Positions 8,299-16,490 of a stretch of DNA of 64,000 nt are shown here, one piece after another (the stretch's first letter is position 1; every line of letters starts with the position of its first letter). The translations under genes and the position numbers were made by a program. The stretch is taken from positions 124,001 through 188,000 of the forward strand of contig NZ_UFQQ01000004.1 of the NCBI RefSeq assembly GCF_900218015.1, in the 5' to 3' direction. Source of the DNA: Rhodopseudomonas pentothenatexigens (GTDB taxonomy: Bacteria > Pseudomonadota > Alphaproteobacteria > Rhizobiales > Xanthobacteraceae). The notes under the pieces were generated by a model. The model was not told where the DNA came from. It saw only the letters and a list, made by a program, of their open reading frames with translations, and did not search any database.

Positions 8299-8863
8299 GG
8301 CGGATCATCTCCAACAAGTCTCGGGCGTGGGCGATCGGGTCGCCGACATTGCTGATGGTGAAGTTCGGAGTTGCGTCGACGCTGCGCCCGACGCGGTCGG
8401 CGATGCTGCCGTCGCTGGCGCGGGCGCGCGCCGCGATCCGCGCCGCCAGAACCTCGGCCGGCGCGGTGATCAGCACGACGACGACATCGGCGTAAGCGCT
8501 GCGTGCTGGCTCGATCACCATCCGCGATACGTTTGCCACCACGGTGCGTCCGACGCGGATGTCGTCGTCGAGACTGAGCGGCAGTCCGTAGGCGTGGCCG
8601 TGGGCGCGCCAATGCAGTGCGAAATCGCCGGCCGCTTCGAGGCGGCTGAATTGGTCCGGCGCGACCTGCAGATTGTCCTCGGCCGCGGAGGCTTCGCGGG
8701 TGACGACGCGTCGCGCAAACACGATCGCCGGATCGTCGACACAGAGCGAGCGGGCGGCGTTGATCAGCGTGTCCTTGCCGGCGCCGGATGGGCCGACCAC
8801 CAGCACCAGCCGACCCGGGCCGATCAGTTTCGTCGCCTGCTCCGCCACCGCGATATCCGTCAT
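8279..8863 (-). CDS. phnN: Ribose 1,5-bisphosphate phosphokinase PhnN
   Basis: The 194-residue kinase converts ribose 1,5-bisphosphate to PRPP, the last step of the C-P lyase pathway. The P-loop GPSGAGKDT is at residues 24-32, followed by a guanylate-kinase-like core (FARRVVTREASAAEDN; ALHWRAHGHAYGLP) typical of PhnN. The start at 8863 overlaps the phnM stop by 4 bases (ATGA), giving translational coupling. A longer open frame extends upstream, but it runs in another frame across phnM. It is the last phn gene of the minus-strand operon and overlaps the following flavoprotein gene. Confidence 0.93.
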   Translation of the reverse strand: MTDIAVAEQATKLIGPGRLVLVVGPSGAGKDTLINAARSLCVDDPAIVFARRVVTREASAAEDNLQVAPDQFSRLEAAGDFALHWRAHGHAYGLPLSLDDDIRVGRTVVANVSRMVIEPARSAYADVVVVLITAPAEVLAARIAARARASDGSIADRVGRSVDATPNFTISNVGDPIAHARDLLEMIRHGRPQP

Positions 8864-10038
8864 GCCACGCGCTGTCCCTCGCGCCAGACGCTGCGCACCG
8901 CCGGCACGTCGTGCGCGACGTGAACGCGGATCAGGTCGGCGCGCTTGCCCTTGGAGATTTCGCCGCGATCGTTGAGGCCGACCGCTTCGGCCGGCGCCTT
9001 GGTGACGGTGCGGATCGCGGCGGCGAGGTCGATCGCCGGCGCGCGCATCGGCAATTGCAGCGCCGCGATCAGCAGGCTCGACGGGATGTAGTCCGACGAC
9101 AGAATGTCGAGCAGGCCCTCGTGCGCCAGATCGATCGCGGCGATGTTGCCGGAATGCGAGCCGCCGCGCACCACGTTGGGGGCGCCCATCAGGATGTCGA
9201 TGCCGGCCTGGTGCAGCTCGCGCGCCGCCTCCAGCGTGGTCGGGAATTCGGCGACCGCGACCCGGTCGCGGATCGCGTCGGCGACGTTCTCGGGCGTGGT
9301 GTCGTCGTGGCTCGCCAGCGGAATTTCGTAGCGATGTGCCAGCTCGACGATCGCCCGCATATTGGCGTCGGCGTAGGTCTCCTTGCAGAATACCCGGCGT
9401 GCGAACATGGCGTCCAGTTCGGCGTCGGTCATGCCGGCGCCCTTGCCGCGGTAGTAGTCGCGCAGCTTCTCCTCGTCGCGGAACTGGCGCTGGCCCGGGG
9501 TGTGGTCCATCAGCGACATCAGCCGGATGTCGGGGCGGTCGATCAGCTCCTTGGCCTCGGCCACCACGTTCGGCATCGGGATTTCGCAGCGCAGATGCAG
9601 GAAGTGATCGGCGCGCAGCAGCTGCGCATCGCGCGCCGTCGAGATCGCGCCGGCCAGCACGATCGCCTGACCGTCGACTTCCTCGGCGCCTTCCTCGCGC
9701 CACACCCGCAGCGAGTCCAGCACCGTGGTGATGCCGCAGGTGGCGAGCTGGCCGTCGTACGACACCACGGCGGCGACCGGATTCCACTGCACCTTCGGCC
9801 GCGGCGTGTAGTGCGCTTCGAGATGATCGGTGTGCAGCTCGACCAGCCCCGGCATTACCAGATCGCCCTGCATGTCCTTGGCGCCCTTGGGCGCGGCGCC
9901 TTCGCCGATTTCCGCGATCACACCTTCGGCGATCGCGACCCAGCCGTGCTCGATCACCCGGTCGGCCAGCACCAGCCGGGCATTGCCCAGCACCATCTCC
10001 TGCGAATTGTTCATGGTCTCGTTCATTCCATTGGTCAT
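8860..10038 (-). CDS. phnM: Alpha-D-ribose 1-methylphosphonate 5-triphosphate diphosphatase PhnM
   Basis: The 392-residue amidohydrolase-fold enzyme removes diphosphate from ribose 1-methylphosphonate 5-triphosphate to give the C-P lyase substrate. Metal-site motifs are visible: VELHTDHLEAHYTPRP near residues 70-85, SLMDHTPGQRQ, LASHDDTT and APNVVRGGSHSGN. The start at 10038 overlaps the phnL stop (ATGA); internal ATGs at 10026 and 10014 are alternatives. It is encoded between phnL and phnN as in enteric phn operons. A second, more divergent PhnM-type gene lies at 20124-21317. Confidence 0.94.
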   Translation of the reverse strand: MTNGMNETMNNSQEMVLGNARLVLADRVIEHGWVAIAEGVIAEIGEGAAPKGAKDMQGDLVMPGLVELHTDHLEAHYTPRPKVQWNPVAAVVSYDGQLATCGITTVLDSLRVWREEGAEEVDGQAIVLAGAISTARDAQLLRADHFLHLRCEIPMPNVVAEAKELIDRPDIRLMSLMDHTPGQRQFRDEEKLRDYYRGKGAGMTDAELDAMFARRVFCKETYADANMRAIVELAHRYEIPLASHDDTTPENVADAIRDRVAVAEFPTTLEAARELHQAGIDILMGAPNVVRGGSHSGNIAAIDLAHEGLLDILSSDYIPSSLLIAALQLPMRAPAIDLAAAIRTVTKAPAEAVGLNDRGEISKGKRADLIRVHVAHDVPAVRSVWREGQRVA

Positions 10039-10745
10039 GCGGCGGCGGCAAACGAGGTCACGTCGACGATGCGGTCCGCGATGATCTCACGGATCTCGTC
10101 GTCGTGCACGATGGCGATGATCGCGGCGCCCTGCGCCTTGGTCTGTCCGATCAGTTCGACCACCACGGCGCGATTCTTGGCATCGAGCGATGCGGTCGGT
10201 TCGTCGAGCAGCAGGATCGGCGTGTGCGAAATGAACCCGCGGGCGATGTTGACGCGCTGCTGCTCGCCGCCCGAGAATGTCGCCGGCGGCAGCGTCCACA
10301 GCCGCTCCGGGATATTGAGCCGGCGCAGCAGCACGCCGGCCTGTTCGCGCGCCGCCTCGCGAGCGGTGCCCTGCACGATCAACGGTTCGGCGACGACATC
10401 GAGCGCAGCGACACGGGGGACGGCGCGCAGGAACTGGCTGACATAGCCGATGCTGCCGCGGCGCGCGGCGAGGATCTGGCGTGGCTGCGCGGTGGCGATG
10501 TCGAGCGTCGCGCCGTCATGGGCGATCCGGATCGCGCCGGTATCGCAGCGATAATTGCCGAAGATCATCTTCAGGATCGACGATTTGCCCGCGCCCGAAG
10601 GGCCGGACAGCACGACGCATTCGCCGGGCTGAACCTGGAAGCTGACGCCGCGCACCACCGGCAGCGTGACGCCGCCCTGCAGATGCATGACGAAACTCTT
10701 CTGGGCGTTGTCGACGACGAGAGCGGGAGCTTGGGTCATGGTCAT
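10035..10745 (-). CDS. phnL: Phosphonate C-P lyase system ATP-binding protein PhnL
   Basis: A 236-residue ABC-type ATPase: Walker A GPSGAGKS at residues 48-55, signature FSGGEQQR at 157-164 and Walker B ILLLDEPT at 177-184. PhnL is required for C-P lyase in vivo and belongs to the PhnGHIJKL core machinery; it is not a membrane transporter ATPase. The start at 10745 shares one base with the phnK stop (TGATG). A second ATG at 10739 is possible. It ends 4 bases into phnM. All evidence fits a translationally coupled operon. Confidence 0.94.
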   Translation of the reverse strand: MTMTQAPALVVDNAQKSFVMHLQGGVTLPVVRGVSFQVQPGECVVLSGPSGAGKSSILKMIFGNYRCDTGAIRIAHDGATLDIATAQPRQILAARRGSIGYVSQFLRAVPRVAALDVVAEPLIVQGTAREAAREQAGVLLRRLNIPERLWTLPPATFSGGEQQRVNIARGFISHTPILLLDEPTASLDAKNRAVVVELIGQTKAQGAAIIAIVHDDEIREIIADRIVDVTSFAAAA

Positions 10746-11563
10746 CACGCCGGCAGGATCGAGGAGACGAGCAGTTGGGTGTAGGGTTCGCGCGGATCGT
10801 CGAGCACCTGGTCGGTCAGTCCGGTCTCGATGACGCGGCCGGATTTCATCACCAGGATGCGATGCGACAGCAGCCGTGCCACCGCGAGATCGTGGGTGAC
10901 GACGATCGCGGCCAGCCCGAGTTCGGCCACCAGGCTGCGGACCAGATCGAGTAGCCGCGCCTGCACCGAAACGTCGAGCCCCCCGGTCGGCTCGTCCATG
11001 AAGACGAGGCGTGGATCGGTGACCAGGTTGCGGGCGATCTGCAGCCGCTGCCGCATGCCGCCCGAATAGGTGCGCGGCGCGTCGTCGATGCGGCCGGTGT
11101 CGATCTCGACCCGCTCCAGCCAGTCGCTCGCGACGCTGCGGATCTTGCCGTAGTGATTCCAGCCGATCGCCATCAGCCGCTCGCCGACATTGGCGCCGGC
11201 CGAGACCGCCATGCGCAGGCCCTGCGCGGGATCCTGATGAACGAAGCCCCAATCGGTGCGCAGCAGCAGCCGACGTTCGGCTTCGCCGAGTTCGGCGAGA
11301 TCGCGCAAGATGCCGTCGCGCATCCGATAGGACACGCGGCCGGCGCTCGGCGTCATCTGTCCCGACAGCATCTGCAGCAGGGTCGATTTGCCGGAACCGG
11401 ATTCGCCGACGATCGCCAGCACTTCGCCGGGGAAGAGCTCGAACGACACACCGCGGCAGGCATCGATCCGGCCGTAGCGTTTCGACAGGCCATCGGCGAT
11501 CAGCAGCGGCTGATCGGCCGCGGTGAAGGCGCCCGGTGCTGCGGATGAGACGCGATCAAGCAT
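10745..11563 (-). CDS. phnK: Phosphonate C-P lyase system ATP-binding protein PhnK
   Basis: A 272-residue ABC ATPase with Walker A GESGSGKST at residues 53-61, signature YSGGMRQR at 166-173 and Walker B LVFMDEPT at 186-193. The family inserts TDWGFVHQDPAQGLRM after the Q-loop, as in known PhnK. PhnK docks on the PhnGHIJ core near PhnJ and is needed for turnover. The chosen ATG 11563 overlaps phnJ by 8 bases. Sequence upstream is in a different frame inside phnJ and is not coding here. Confidence 0.94.
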   Translation of the reverse strand: MLDRVSSAAPGAFTAADQPLLIADGLSKRYGRIDACRGVSFELFPGEVLAIVGESGSGKSTLLQMLSGQMTPSAGRVSYRMRDGILRDLAELGEAERRLLLRTDWGFVHQDPAQGLRMAVSAGANVGERLMAIGWNHYGKIRSVASDWLERVEIDTGRIDDAPRTYSGGMRQRLQIARNLVTDPRLVFMDEPTGGLDVSVQARLLDLVRSLVAELGLAAIVVTHDLAVARLLSHRILVMKSGRVIETGLTDQVLDDPREPYTQLLVSSILPA

Positions 11564-12434
11564 GGGCGCTCTCCATCGGTGCCGTTTCGCTGCCGGTGTG
11601 CCCTTGCGCGCGGCGGCCTTCGCAATAATCGGTGTCGGAGCACACGAACATCCGCGTGCCCGCGTTATCGGTGACGATCTCGTCGAGATAGGAATCGTCG
11701 GCACCGCACAGCGCACAGCAGCCGTTCTGGCGATAGCGCGTGAACGGATGGTCTTCGAAATCCAGCGACACAACCTGGGTGTAGGGCGGGATCGCGTAGA
11801 TCCGCTTCTCGCGGCCGGCACCGAACAGTTGCAGCGCCGGGCAGCTGTCCATCTTCGGATTGTCGAATTTCGGCGTCGGCGACGGATCCATTACGTAGCG
11901 GCCGGCGACCTTCACCGGATAGGCATAGGCGGTGGCGATGTGGCCGAACTTGGCGATGTCCTCGTACAGCTTGACGTGCATCAGCCCGTATTCGGCGAGC
12001 GCATGCATGCGCCGGGTCTCGGTCTCGCGCGGTTCGAGATAGCGCAGCGGCTCGGGAATCGGCACCTGATACACCAGCACCTGGCCTTCATGCAGCGGCG
12101 TCTCGGGAATCCGGTGCCGGGTCTGGATCACGCTCGCGTCCGGCGTCGACGTGGTGGTGGCGACGCCGGCGGTCTTGGCGAAGAACTGACGGATCGAGAT
12201 CGCGTTGGTGGTGTCGTCGCTGCCCTGGTCGATCACCTTCAGCGTATCGTCGGGACCGAGGATCGACGCGGTCACCTGCACGCCGCCGGTGCCCCAGCCA
12301 TACGGCATCGGCATCTCGCGGCTGGCGAACGGCACCTGATAGCCGGGGATCGCGATCGCTTTCAGGATCGCGCGGCGGATCATCCGCTTGGTCTGCTCGT
12401 CGAGATAAGCGAAATTGTAAGTCGCCTCGGTCAT
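11556..12434 (-). CDS. phnJ: Alpha-D-ribose 1-methylphosphonate 5-phosphate C-P lyase PhnJ
   Basis: The 292-residue radical-SAM-type catalytic subunit cleaves the carbon-phosphorus bond, releasing methane (or another alkane) and ribose 1,2-cyclic phosphate 5-phosphate. The cysteines are in the known PhnJ spacing: C240, C243, C265 and C271 (CALCG ... MFVCSDTDYC); in E. coli three of the equivalent residues hold the 4Fe-4S cluster and the last is the catalytic thiyl. Gly31 in AIPGYQVPF corresponds to the E. coli glycyl radical site Gly32. It overlaps phnI by 4 bases at its start and phnK at its end. All catalytic residues appear intact. Confidence 0.96.
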   Translation of the reverse strand: MTEATYNFAYLDEQTKRMIRRAILKAIAIPGYQVPFASREMPMPYGWGTGGVQVTASILGPDDTLKVIDQGSDDTTNAISIRQFFAKTAGVATTTSTPDASVIQTRHRIPETPLHEGQVLVYQVPIPEPLRYLEPRETETRRMHALAEYGLMHVKLYEDIAKFGHIATAYAYPVKVAGRYVMDPSPTPKFDNPKMDSCPALQLFGAGREKRIYAIPPYTQVVSLDFEDHPFTRYRQNGCCALCGADDSYLDEIVTDNAGTRMFVCSDTDYCEGRRAQGHTGSETAPMESAHA

Positions 12435-13528
12435 TCCGCAGCCTCGCGCAGCTCGGGTTGGTCCTGGTTGAATTCGGCGCGCAGCTTGCGCAGCAGGCCG
12501 AGCTCGGACTGGAAATCGACGTAGTGCGGCAGCTTCAGATGTTCGACGAAGCCGGTCGCCTGGACGTTGTCGGAATGCGACAGCACGAACTCCTCGTCCT
12601 GCGCCGGCGCCTTGACGTCCTCGCCGAGTTCTTGCGCGCGCAGCGCGCGATCGACCAGCGCCATCGACATCGCCTTGCGCTCGCTCTGGCCGAAGGCGAG
12701 TCCATAGCCTCGGGTGAAGCGCGGTGCTTCGGTCGCCGAGCCTTTGAACTGATTGACCATCTGGCACTCGGTCAGCGCCACGCTGCCGAGCGGCACCGCG
12801 AAGCCGGTGTCCTCGGCCTCGAAGAACACTTCGACTTCGCCGAACCGGATTTCGCCGGCGAACGGATGGTTGCGGCCATAGCCGCGCTGAGTGGAATAGC
12901 CGAGCGCCAGCAGAAAACCCTCGTCGGCGCGGGCGAGGTTCTGCAGCCGCAGATCGCGTCCGGCTGGAAAGTTCAGCGGTTCGCGGGTGAGATCGCCGAC
13001 CGCGCTGTCGTCCTCGGCAACCGGCGACTCTTCGATCAAGCCGTCCTGGCGCAGGATGTCGGTGACCCGCGGCGTCGGCGCGTCACTGGCTTCCGCCGTT
13101 GCCGGCTCGGTCGGATCACCGCCTTCGGCGAGCTGCGGATCGAGCAGCCGATGGGTGTAGTCGAAGGTCGGGCCGAGGATCTGGCCGCCGGGAATGTCCT
13201 TGAAGGTCGAAGAAATCCGCCGCCGCACCGCCATTGCGCCGGTGTCGACCGGCTCGGACGAGCCGAACCGCGGCAGCGTGGCGCGGAATGCCCGCACCAG
13301 GAAGATCGCTTCGATCAGATCGCCGCGTGCCTGCTTGATCGCCAGCGCCGCGAGCTCGCGATCGTACAGCGAGCCTTCGCTCATCACCCGGTCGACGCCG
13401 AGCGCGAGCTGACCGGAGATCTGGTCGAGCGTCAGCTCCGGCACCGCGCGGTCGCCGCGGCGGGCGTCGGCGAGCAGCCGGTGGGCATTGTCGATGGCGC
13501 GTTCACCGCCTTTGACTGCGACATACAT
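12431..13528 (-). CDS. phnI: Carbon-phosphorus lyase complex subunit PhnI
   Basis: A 365-residue protein starting MYVAVKGGERAI, the standard PhnI N-terminus. PhnI is the nucleosidase subunit that, with PhnG, H and L, joins methylphosphonate to the ribose of ATP with loss of adenine. Family signatures include GSLYDRELAALAIKQARGD, RFTRGYGLAFGQSERKAMSMALVDRA and SDNVQATGFVEHLKLPHYVDF near the C-terminus. It follows phnH by 3 bases and overlaps phnJ by 4. Length is normal for the family. Confidence 0.95.
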   Translation of the reverse strand: MYVAVKGGERAIDNAHRLLADARRGDRAVPELTLDQISGQLALGVDRVMSEGSLYDRELAALAIKQARGDLIEAIFLVRAFRATLPRFGSSEPVDTGAMAVRRRISSTFKDIPGGQILGPTFDYTHRLLDPQLAEGGDPTEPATAEASDAPTPRVTDILRQDGLIEESPVAEDDSAVGDLTREPLNFPAGRDLRLQNLARADEGFLLALGYSTQRGYGRNHPFAGEIRFGEVEVFFEAEDTGFAVPLGSVALTECQMVNQFKGSATEAPRFTRGYGLAFGQSERKAMSMALVDRALRAQELGEDVKAPAQDEEFVLSHSDNVQATGFVEHLKLPHYVDFQSELGLLRKLRAEFNQDQPELREAAE

Positions 13529-13531
13529 CGG

Positions 13532-14134
13532 TCAGCTCCCTTGGCTGAGGCGCGTGGTGCGCGGGATCGCCACCATCTGATCGCCGCTCACCAGCACCAC
13601 ATCGATGCCGCGCGGAAACAGCGCCGCGTTGATATTCAGGCGACCAAACAGATCGGCCGGCTGCAGCACTGCCTGCAGCAGCGTCTCGCCGTCGATACCC
13701 GGACCATGCAGCCGGAAGCTGTCGCCGGTGCCGAGCGCCTGCACTTGAACAATGAGTGTCGTCGACCGGTCCGGATATTCGGGCGTGCCGAGCGCGAACC
13801 GCTCGAGCGGAAGGAGCGCGGCGCCGTTCCCGATCAGCGCGAACGCCGCGGCCGAAGGATCGTCGGTCAGCGGCGCGCCGGTGTGAAACTTCAGCCAGCG
13901 CGCGACCGTGCCGTCCGCCACGATCGCATCGTCAAGCCAGATCGGGGTGTCGTGGTCGAGCAGCGTCAGCGCCAGGGCGGCGCTGGCGTGCATCAGCGGC
14001 GCCGGCGTGCCGGCGGAGGTTGAGATGCGTTGGATGCGGCCGGGCCTTGCCATCGCTTCCATCACGGCGCGGAAGGTCGATTGCGCGCCGAGCACCTTGT
14101 CGGCAAAGCCGGTGGCGAGTTCGGTGGTGGTCAT
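13532..14134 (-). CDS. phnH: Phosphonate C-P lyase system protein PhnH
   Basis: A 200-residue core C-P lyase subunit. The N-terminus (TELATGFADKVLGAQSTFRAVMEAMARPGR) and the segment LTLLDHDTPIWLDD are characteristic of PhnH. The protein has a PLP-transferase-like fold without cofactor in known structures and forms the PhnG2H2I2J2 complex. Start 14134 follows the phnG stop by 2 bases; no upstream start is needed. It is essential for the phosphonate-ribosylation step together with PhnG, I and L. Confidence 0.93.
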   Translation of the reverse strand: MTTTELATGFADKVLGAQSTFRAVMEAMARPGRIQRISTSAGTPAPLMHASAALALTLLDHDTPIWLDDAIVADGTVARWLKFHTGAPLTDDPSAAAFALIGNGAALLPLERFALGTPEYPDRSTTLIVQVQALGTGDSFRLHGPGIDGETLLQAVLQPADLFGRLNINAALFPRGIDVVLVSGDQMVAIPRTTRLSQGS

Positions 14135-14136
14135 GG

Positions 14137-14610
14137 TCAGCCCTCTCCGCGCACCAGTGTGTAGAAATCGACCTTGGTGGCCGCGGTCTGGGCGGCCTTT
14201 TCGGCGCGTGCGGCTTCCATTTGAGTCCGCAGCGGCGCGATTACCTCGGCTTCGACTGCGTCCGCATAGTCCGGCGATTGCAGCAGGGCGTCGCACAGCG
14301 CGATCAGCTTCGCTTTGCTGCGGTCGCGGCCCAGCGTGTAGCCGAACCCGACCTCGCCGCTGGCGAGCCGCACCGCGGCGCGCGACACCGTCGCCTCGCC
14401 GAGATTGAAGGCGGCGCCGTCGCCGCCGATCCGTCCGCGCAGCATCACCAGCCCCTGTTCCGGCTCGCGGAGCAGCGTGAATGCGGGCGGCGCCAGCGCG
14501 CCGAGGCGGGTGTCGATCGCGGCGGTCGGCGAGGCGGCCAGCACCGCCATGGCGGCGCGGCGGACCGGGATCGCGGCTGGTTCGGAGAAGTTCGTGGTTT
14601 CGGCCGTCAT
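14137..14610 (-). CDS. phnG: Phosphonate C-P lyase system protein PhnG
   Basis: A 157-residue first gene of the C-P lyase operon. It carries the PhnG hallmarks PVRRAAMAVLAAS near the start, RGRIGGDGAAFNLGEATVSRAAVRL, and GFGYTLGRDRSKA. The start at 14610 (MTAETTN) is preferred: the longer start at 14649 would place the phnF-type operator palindrome (14629-14650) inside the coding region. Expression is probably repressed by PhnF from that palindrome and possibly activated under phosphate limitation. Confidence 0.92.
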   Translation of the reverse strand: MTAETTNFSEPAAIPVRRAAMAVLAASPTAAIDTRLGALAPPAFTLLREPEQGLVMLRGRIGGDGAAFNLGEATVSRAAVRLASGEVGFGYTLGRDRSKAKLIALCDALLQSPDYADAVEAEVIAPLRTQMEAARAEKAAQTAATKVDFYTLVRGEG

Positions 14611-14628
14611 CGCCATTGCCCAGATGAA

Positions 14629-14650
14629 GTTGTCTATGTTAATAGACAAC
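14629..14650. promoter_or_regulatory. Perfect inverted repeat, candidate PhnF operator
   Basis: GTTGTCTAT-N4-ATAGACAAC is a perfect 9-bp inverted repeat 18 bases upstream of the phnG start and 75 bases upstream of phnF, in the divergent region. GntR/HutC-type repressors bind such GTnTA-centred dyads, and PhnF is the adjacent HutC-type regulator. One site could control both directions. Confidence 0.65.
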
Positions 14651-14725
14651 TTGATAGAGGCACAATGTGAAAACTCGATGACGCCGAATTCCGTGGTGGG
14701 CCATGATCACGAAAGCGTTCCTGTC

Positions 14726-15454
14726 ATGAGTGCCGAGGCGCTGTCAGCCGGCGTGGCGTTGTGGCGCCAGGTCGCCGACGGCATCGAACAGGCGATCGCC
14801 GACGGCCGCTATCTGCCGGGCGGCAAGCTGCCGGGCGAGACCGAGATCGCCGAGAATTATGGGGTCAACCGCCATACCGTGCGCCGCGCGCTCGCGGCGC
14901 TGGCGGAGCGTGGGCTGGTGCGCGCCGAACGTGGCAGCGGCACCTTCGTCCGCAGCCGCCGGATCGCCTACCCGCTGCGCACCCGGACGCGGTTTTCCGA
15001 GATCATCAATGCGGGCGGCCGCGAACCGCGCGGACAGTTGATTGCCGCGGAGCGCGAGCCGGCAAGCGGCGCTCTGGCTGGGCAGCTCGATCTCGCGATC
15101 GGCGCTCCGCTGTTCCGGATCGAGGCTCTGCGATCGGCGGACGGCGTGCCGATCAGCCGCGGCACCACCTGGCTGTCGGCGGTGCGATTTCCCGACGCTC
15201 CCAAGGTGTTCGCGGCGAAACGCTCGATGACCAAGGTGCTGGCGCATTACGGCATCAGCGATTATCGCCGGCTGTCGACCCGGATCACCGCCTCGGTGGT
15301 CGATGCCGCCGATGCGGCGCGGCTCGATCTGGCGGCCGGGCGGCCGGTGCTGGTGGTCGAGAGTATCGACGTCGCCGCCGATGGCACCCCGCTGCTCACC
15401 TCCCGCGCCCGCTTTGCGGCAGAGCGGGTCGAGTTCGTGATCGAGCCGGATTAG
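14726..15454 (+). CDS. phnF: GntR/HutC family phosphonate repressor PhnF
   Basis: A 242-residue regulator: winged helix at residues ~10-75 (LPGETEIAENYGVNRHTVRRAL) and a UTRA effector domain behind it. Length matches E. coli PhnF (241) when ATG 14726 is used; ATG 14678 would add 16 unconserved residues. It is transcribed away from phnG, with the perfect palindrome between them as the probable operator. In known cases PhnF represses the transport or C-P lyase genes and is relieved by a phosphonate or phosphate-related ligand. Its placement between phnG-N and phnC-E suggests local control of the whole island. Confidence 0.92.
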   Translation: MSAEALSAGVALWRQVADGIEQAIADGRYLPGGKLPGETEIAENYGVNRHTVRRALAALAERGLVRAERGSGTFVRSRRIAYPLRTRTRFSEIINAGGREPRGQLIAAEREPASGALAGQLDLAIGAPLFRIEALRSADGVPISRGTTWLSAVRFPDAPKVFAAKRSMTKVLAHYGISDYRRLSTRITASVVDAADAARLDLAAGRPVLVVESIDVAADGTPLLTSRARFAAERVEFVIEPD

Positions 15455-15471
15455 CGCGCGCCCTGCGCTCA

Positions 15472-15573
15472 TGTCATCGCCCGCGCAGGCGGGCGAACCA
15501 GTATTGCAGAGAGTTCGCGGCAGAGCACGGGAGCTCTGGGATACTGGATCCTCCGCATACGCGGAGGATGACG
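15472..15573. repeat. Intergenic palindromic repeat, family B
   Basis: A composite element: TCATCGCCCGCGCAGGCGGGCGA hairpin (arms CGCCCGC/GCGGGCG), a spacer with CAGTATT...ATACTGG and a closing hairpin TCCTCCGCATACGCGGAGGA. It lies between the convergent ends of phnF and the second phnE. Its GC hairpins could terminate both transcripts. Similar elements are common in intergenic DNA of Bradyrhizobium relatives. Confidence 0.65.
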
Positions 15574-15623
15574 GCTGGGAGTTGGACGGTGGCGGTAACG
15601 GTGAGCGACGCGTTGCGTCGCTT

Positions 15624-16490
15624 TTAAGCGACCGCCTTCCGGCCGATGATCGCGAAGCGCAGCTTGCTGGAGATCCAGTCGATCGCCGCCACGGTGACAA
15701 GGATCATCAGGATCAGGAACGACACCTTCTGCCACTCCAGCACGCGGATCTGCTCGGCGAGCTGCAATCCGATGCCGCCGGCACCGACGATGCCGATGAT
15801 GGTAGCGGAGCGAGTGTTGGACTCGAAGAAGTACAGCACCTGGCTGGCCAGGATTGGGACCACCTGCGGCAACATGCCGAAGCGGACGCTGTGCAGATGC
15901 GAGCCGCCGGTCGCCTTGACGCCTTCGCTCGGCTTGTCGTCGGCGGCCTCGAAGGCTTCGGAGAACAGCTTGCCGAAATTGCCGAGGTCCGAGCACATCA
16001 CCGCGAGGATACCGGCGAATGGGCCGAGTCCGACGACGCCGACCCAGATCAGCGCCCAGATCAGCGTGTCGACGCCACGCACCATGTCGAGCAGCCGACG
16101 GGTCAGCAATTGCAGCGGACGGATGCGCAGCACGTTGCGCGCCGCCAGGAACGAAATCGGGAACGCCAGCAGTGCCCCGCCGAGGGTACCGAGAAGCGCG
16201 ATCGCCAGCGTCTCACCCATCGCTTGCAGATAGACTTGCGCGAGCTGCCACGAACCGGGATCGGGCGGCAGCATCAGACCGAGAAACTCGATCAGTCGGC
16301 CAGTGCCGCTGAACAGCCGATCGAACGGGATTTCGAGCCGGATCAAGCCGAACACGAACACGGCTGCGGCCAACGTCAAGCCACCGACGAGTTTGGCGCG
16401 CTTGATCCAGTCGGGCCGGAACTGTTCAGGAAACCGCGCGGCGATGCCGGCTTCGTCGCCGAAGCTGAGGGTGCGGCGGGCGGTGTTCAT
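15624..16490 (-). CDS. phnE: Phosphonate ABC transporter permease PhnE (second copy)
   Basis: A 288-residue inner-membrane permease of the binding-protein-dependent type. It has about six membrane segments, and the EAA-type coupling loop is readable as KLFSEAFEAADDKPSEGVKATG. The GAGGIGLQLAEQIRVLEWQKV segment near the C-terminus is typical of PhnE. Its start overlaps the preceding phnE by 4 bases, so the two permeases form a heterodimer with PhnC. Two phnE genes in tandem are common in alphaproteobacterial phn clusters. It is the last gene of phnCDEE. Confidence 0.92.
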   Translation of the reverse strand: MNTARRTLSFGDEAGIAARFPEQFRPDWIKRAKLVGGLTLAAAVFVFGLIRLEIPFDRLFSGTGRLIEFLGLMLPPDPGSWQLAQVYLQAMGETLAIALLGTLGGALLAFPISFLAARNVLRIRPLQLLTRRLLDMVRGVDTLIWALIWVGVVGLGPFAGILAVMCSDLGNFGKLFSEAFEAADDKPSEGVKATGGSHLHSVRFGMLPQVVPILASQVLYFFESNTRSATIIGIVGAGGIGLQLAEQIRVLEWQKVSFLILMILVTVAAIDWISSKLRFAIIGRKAVA

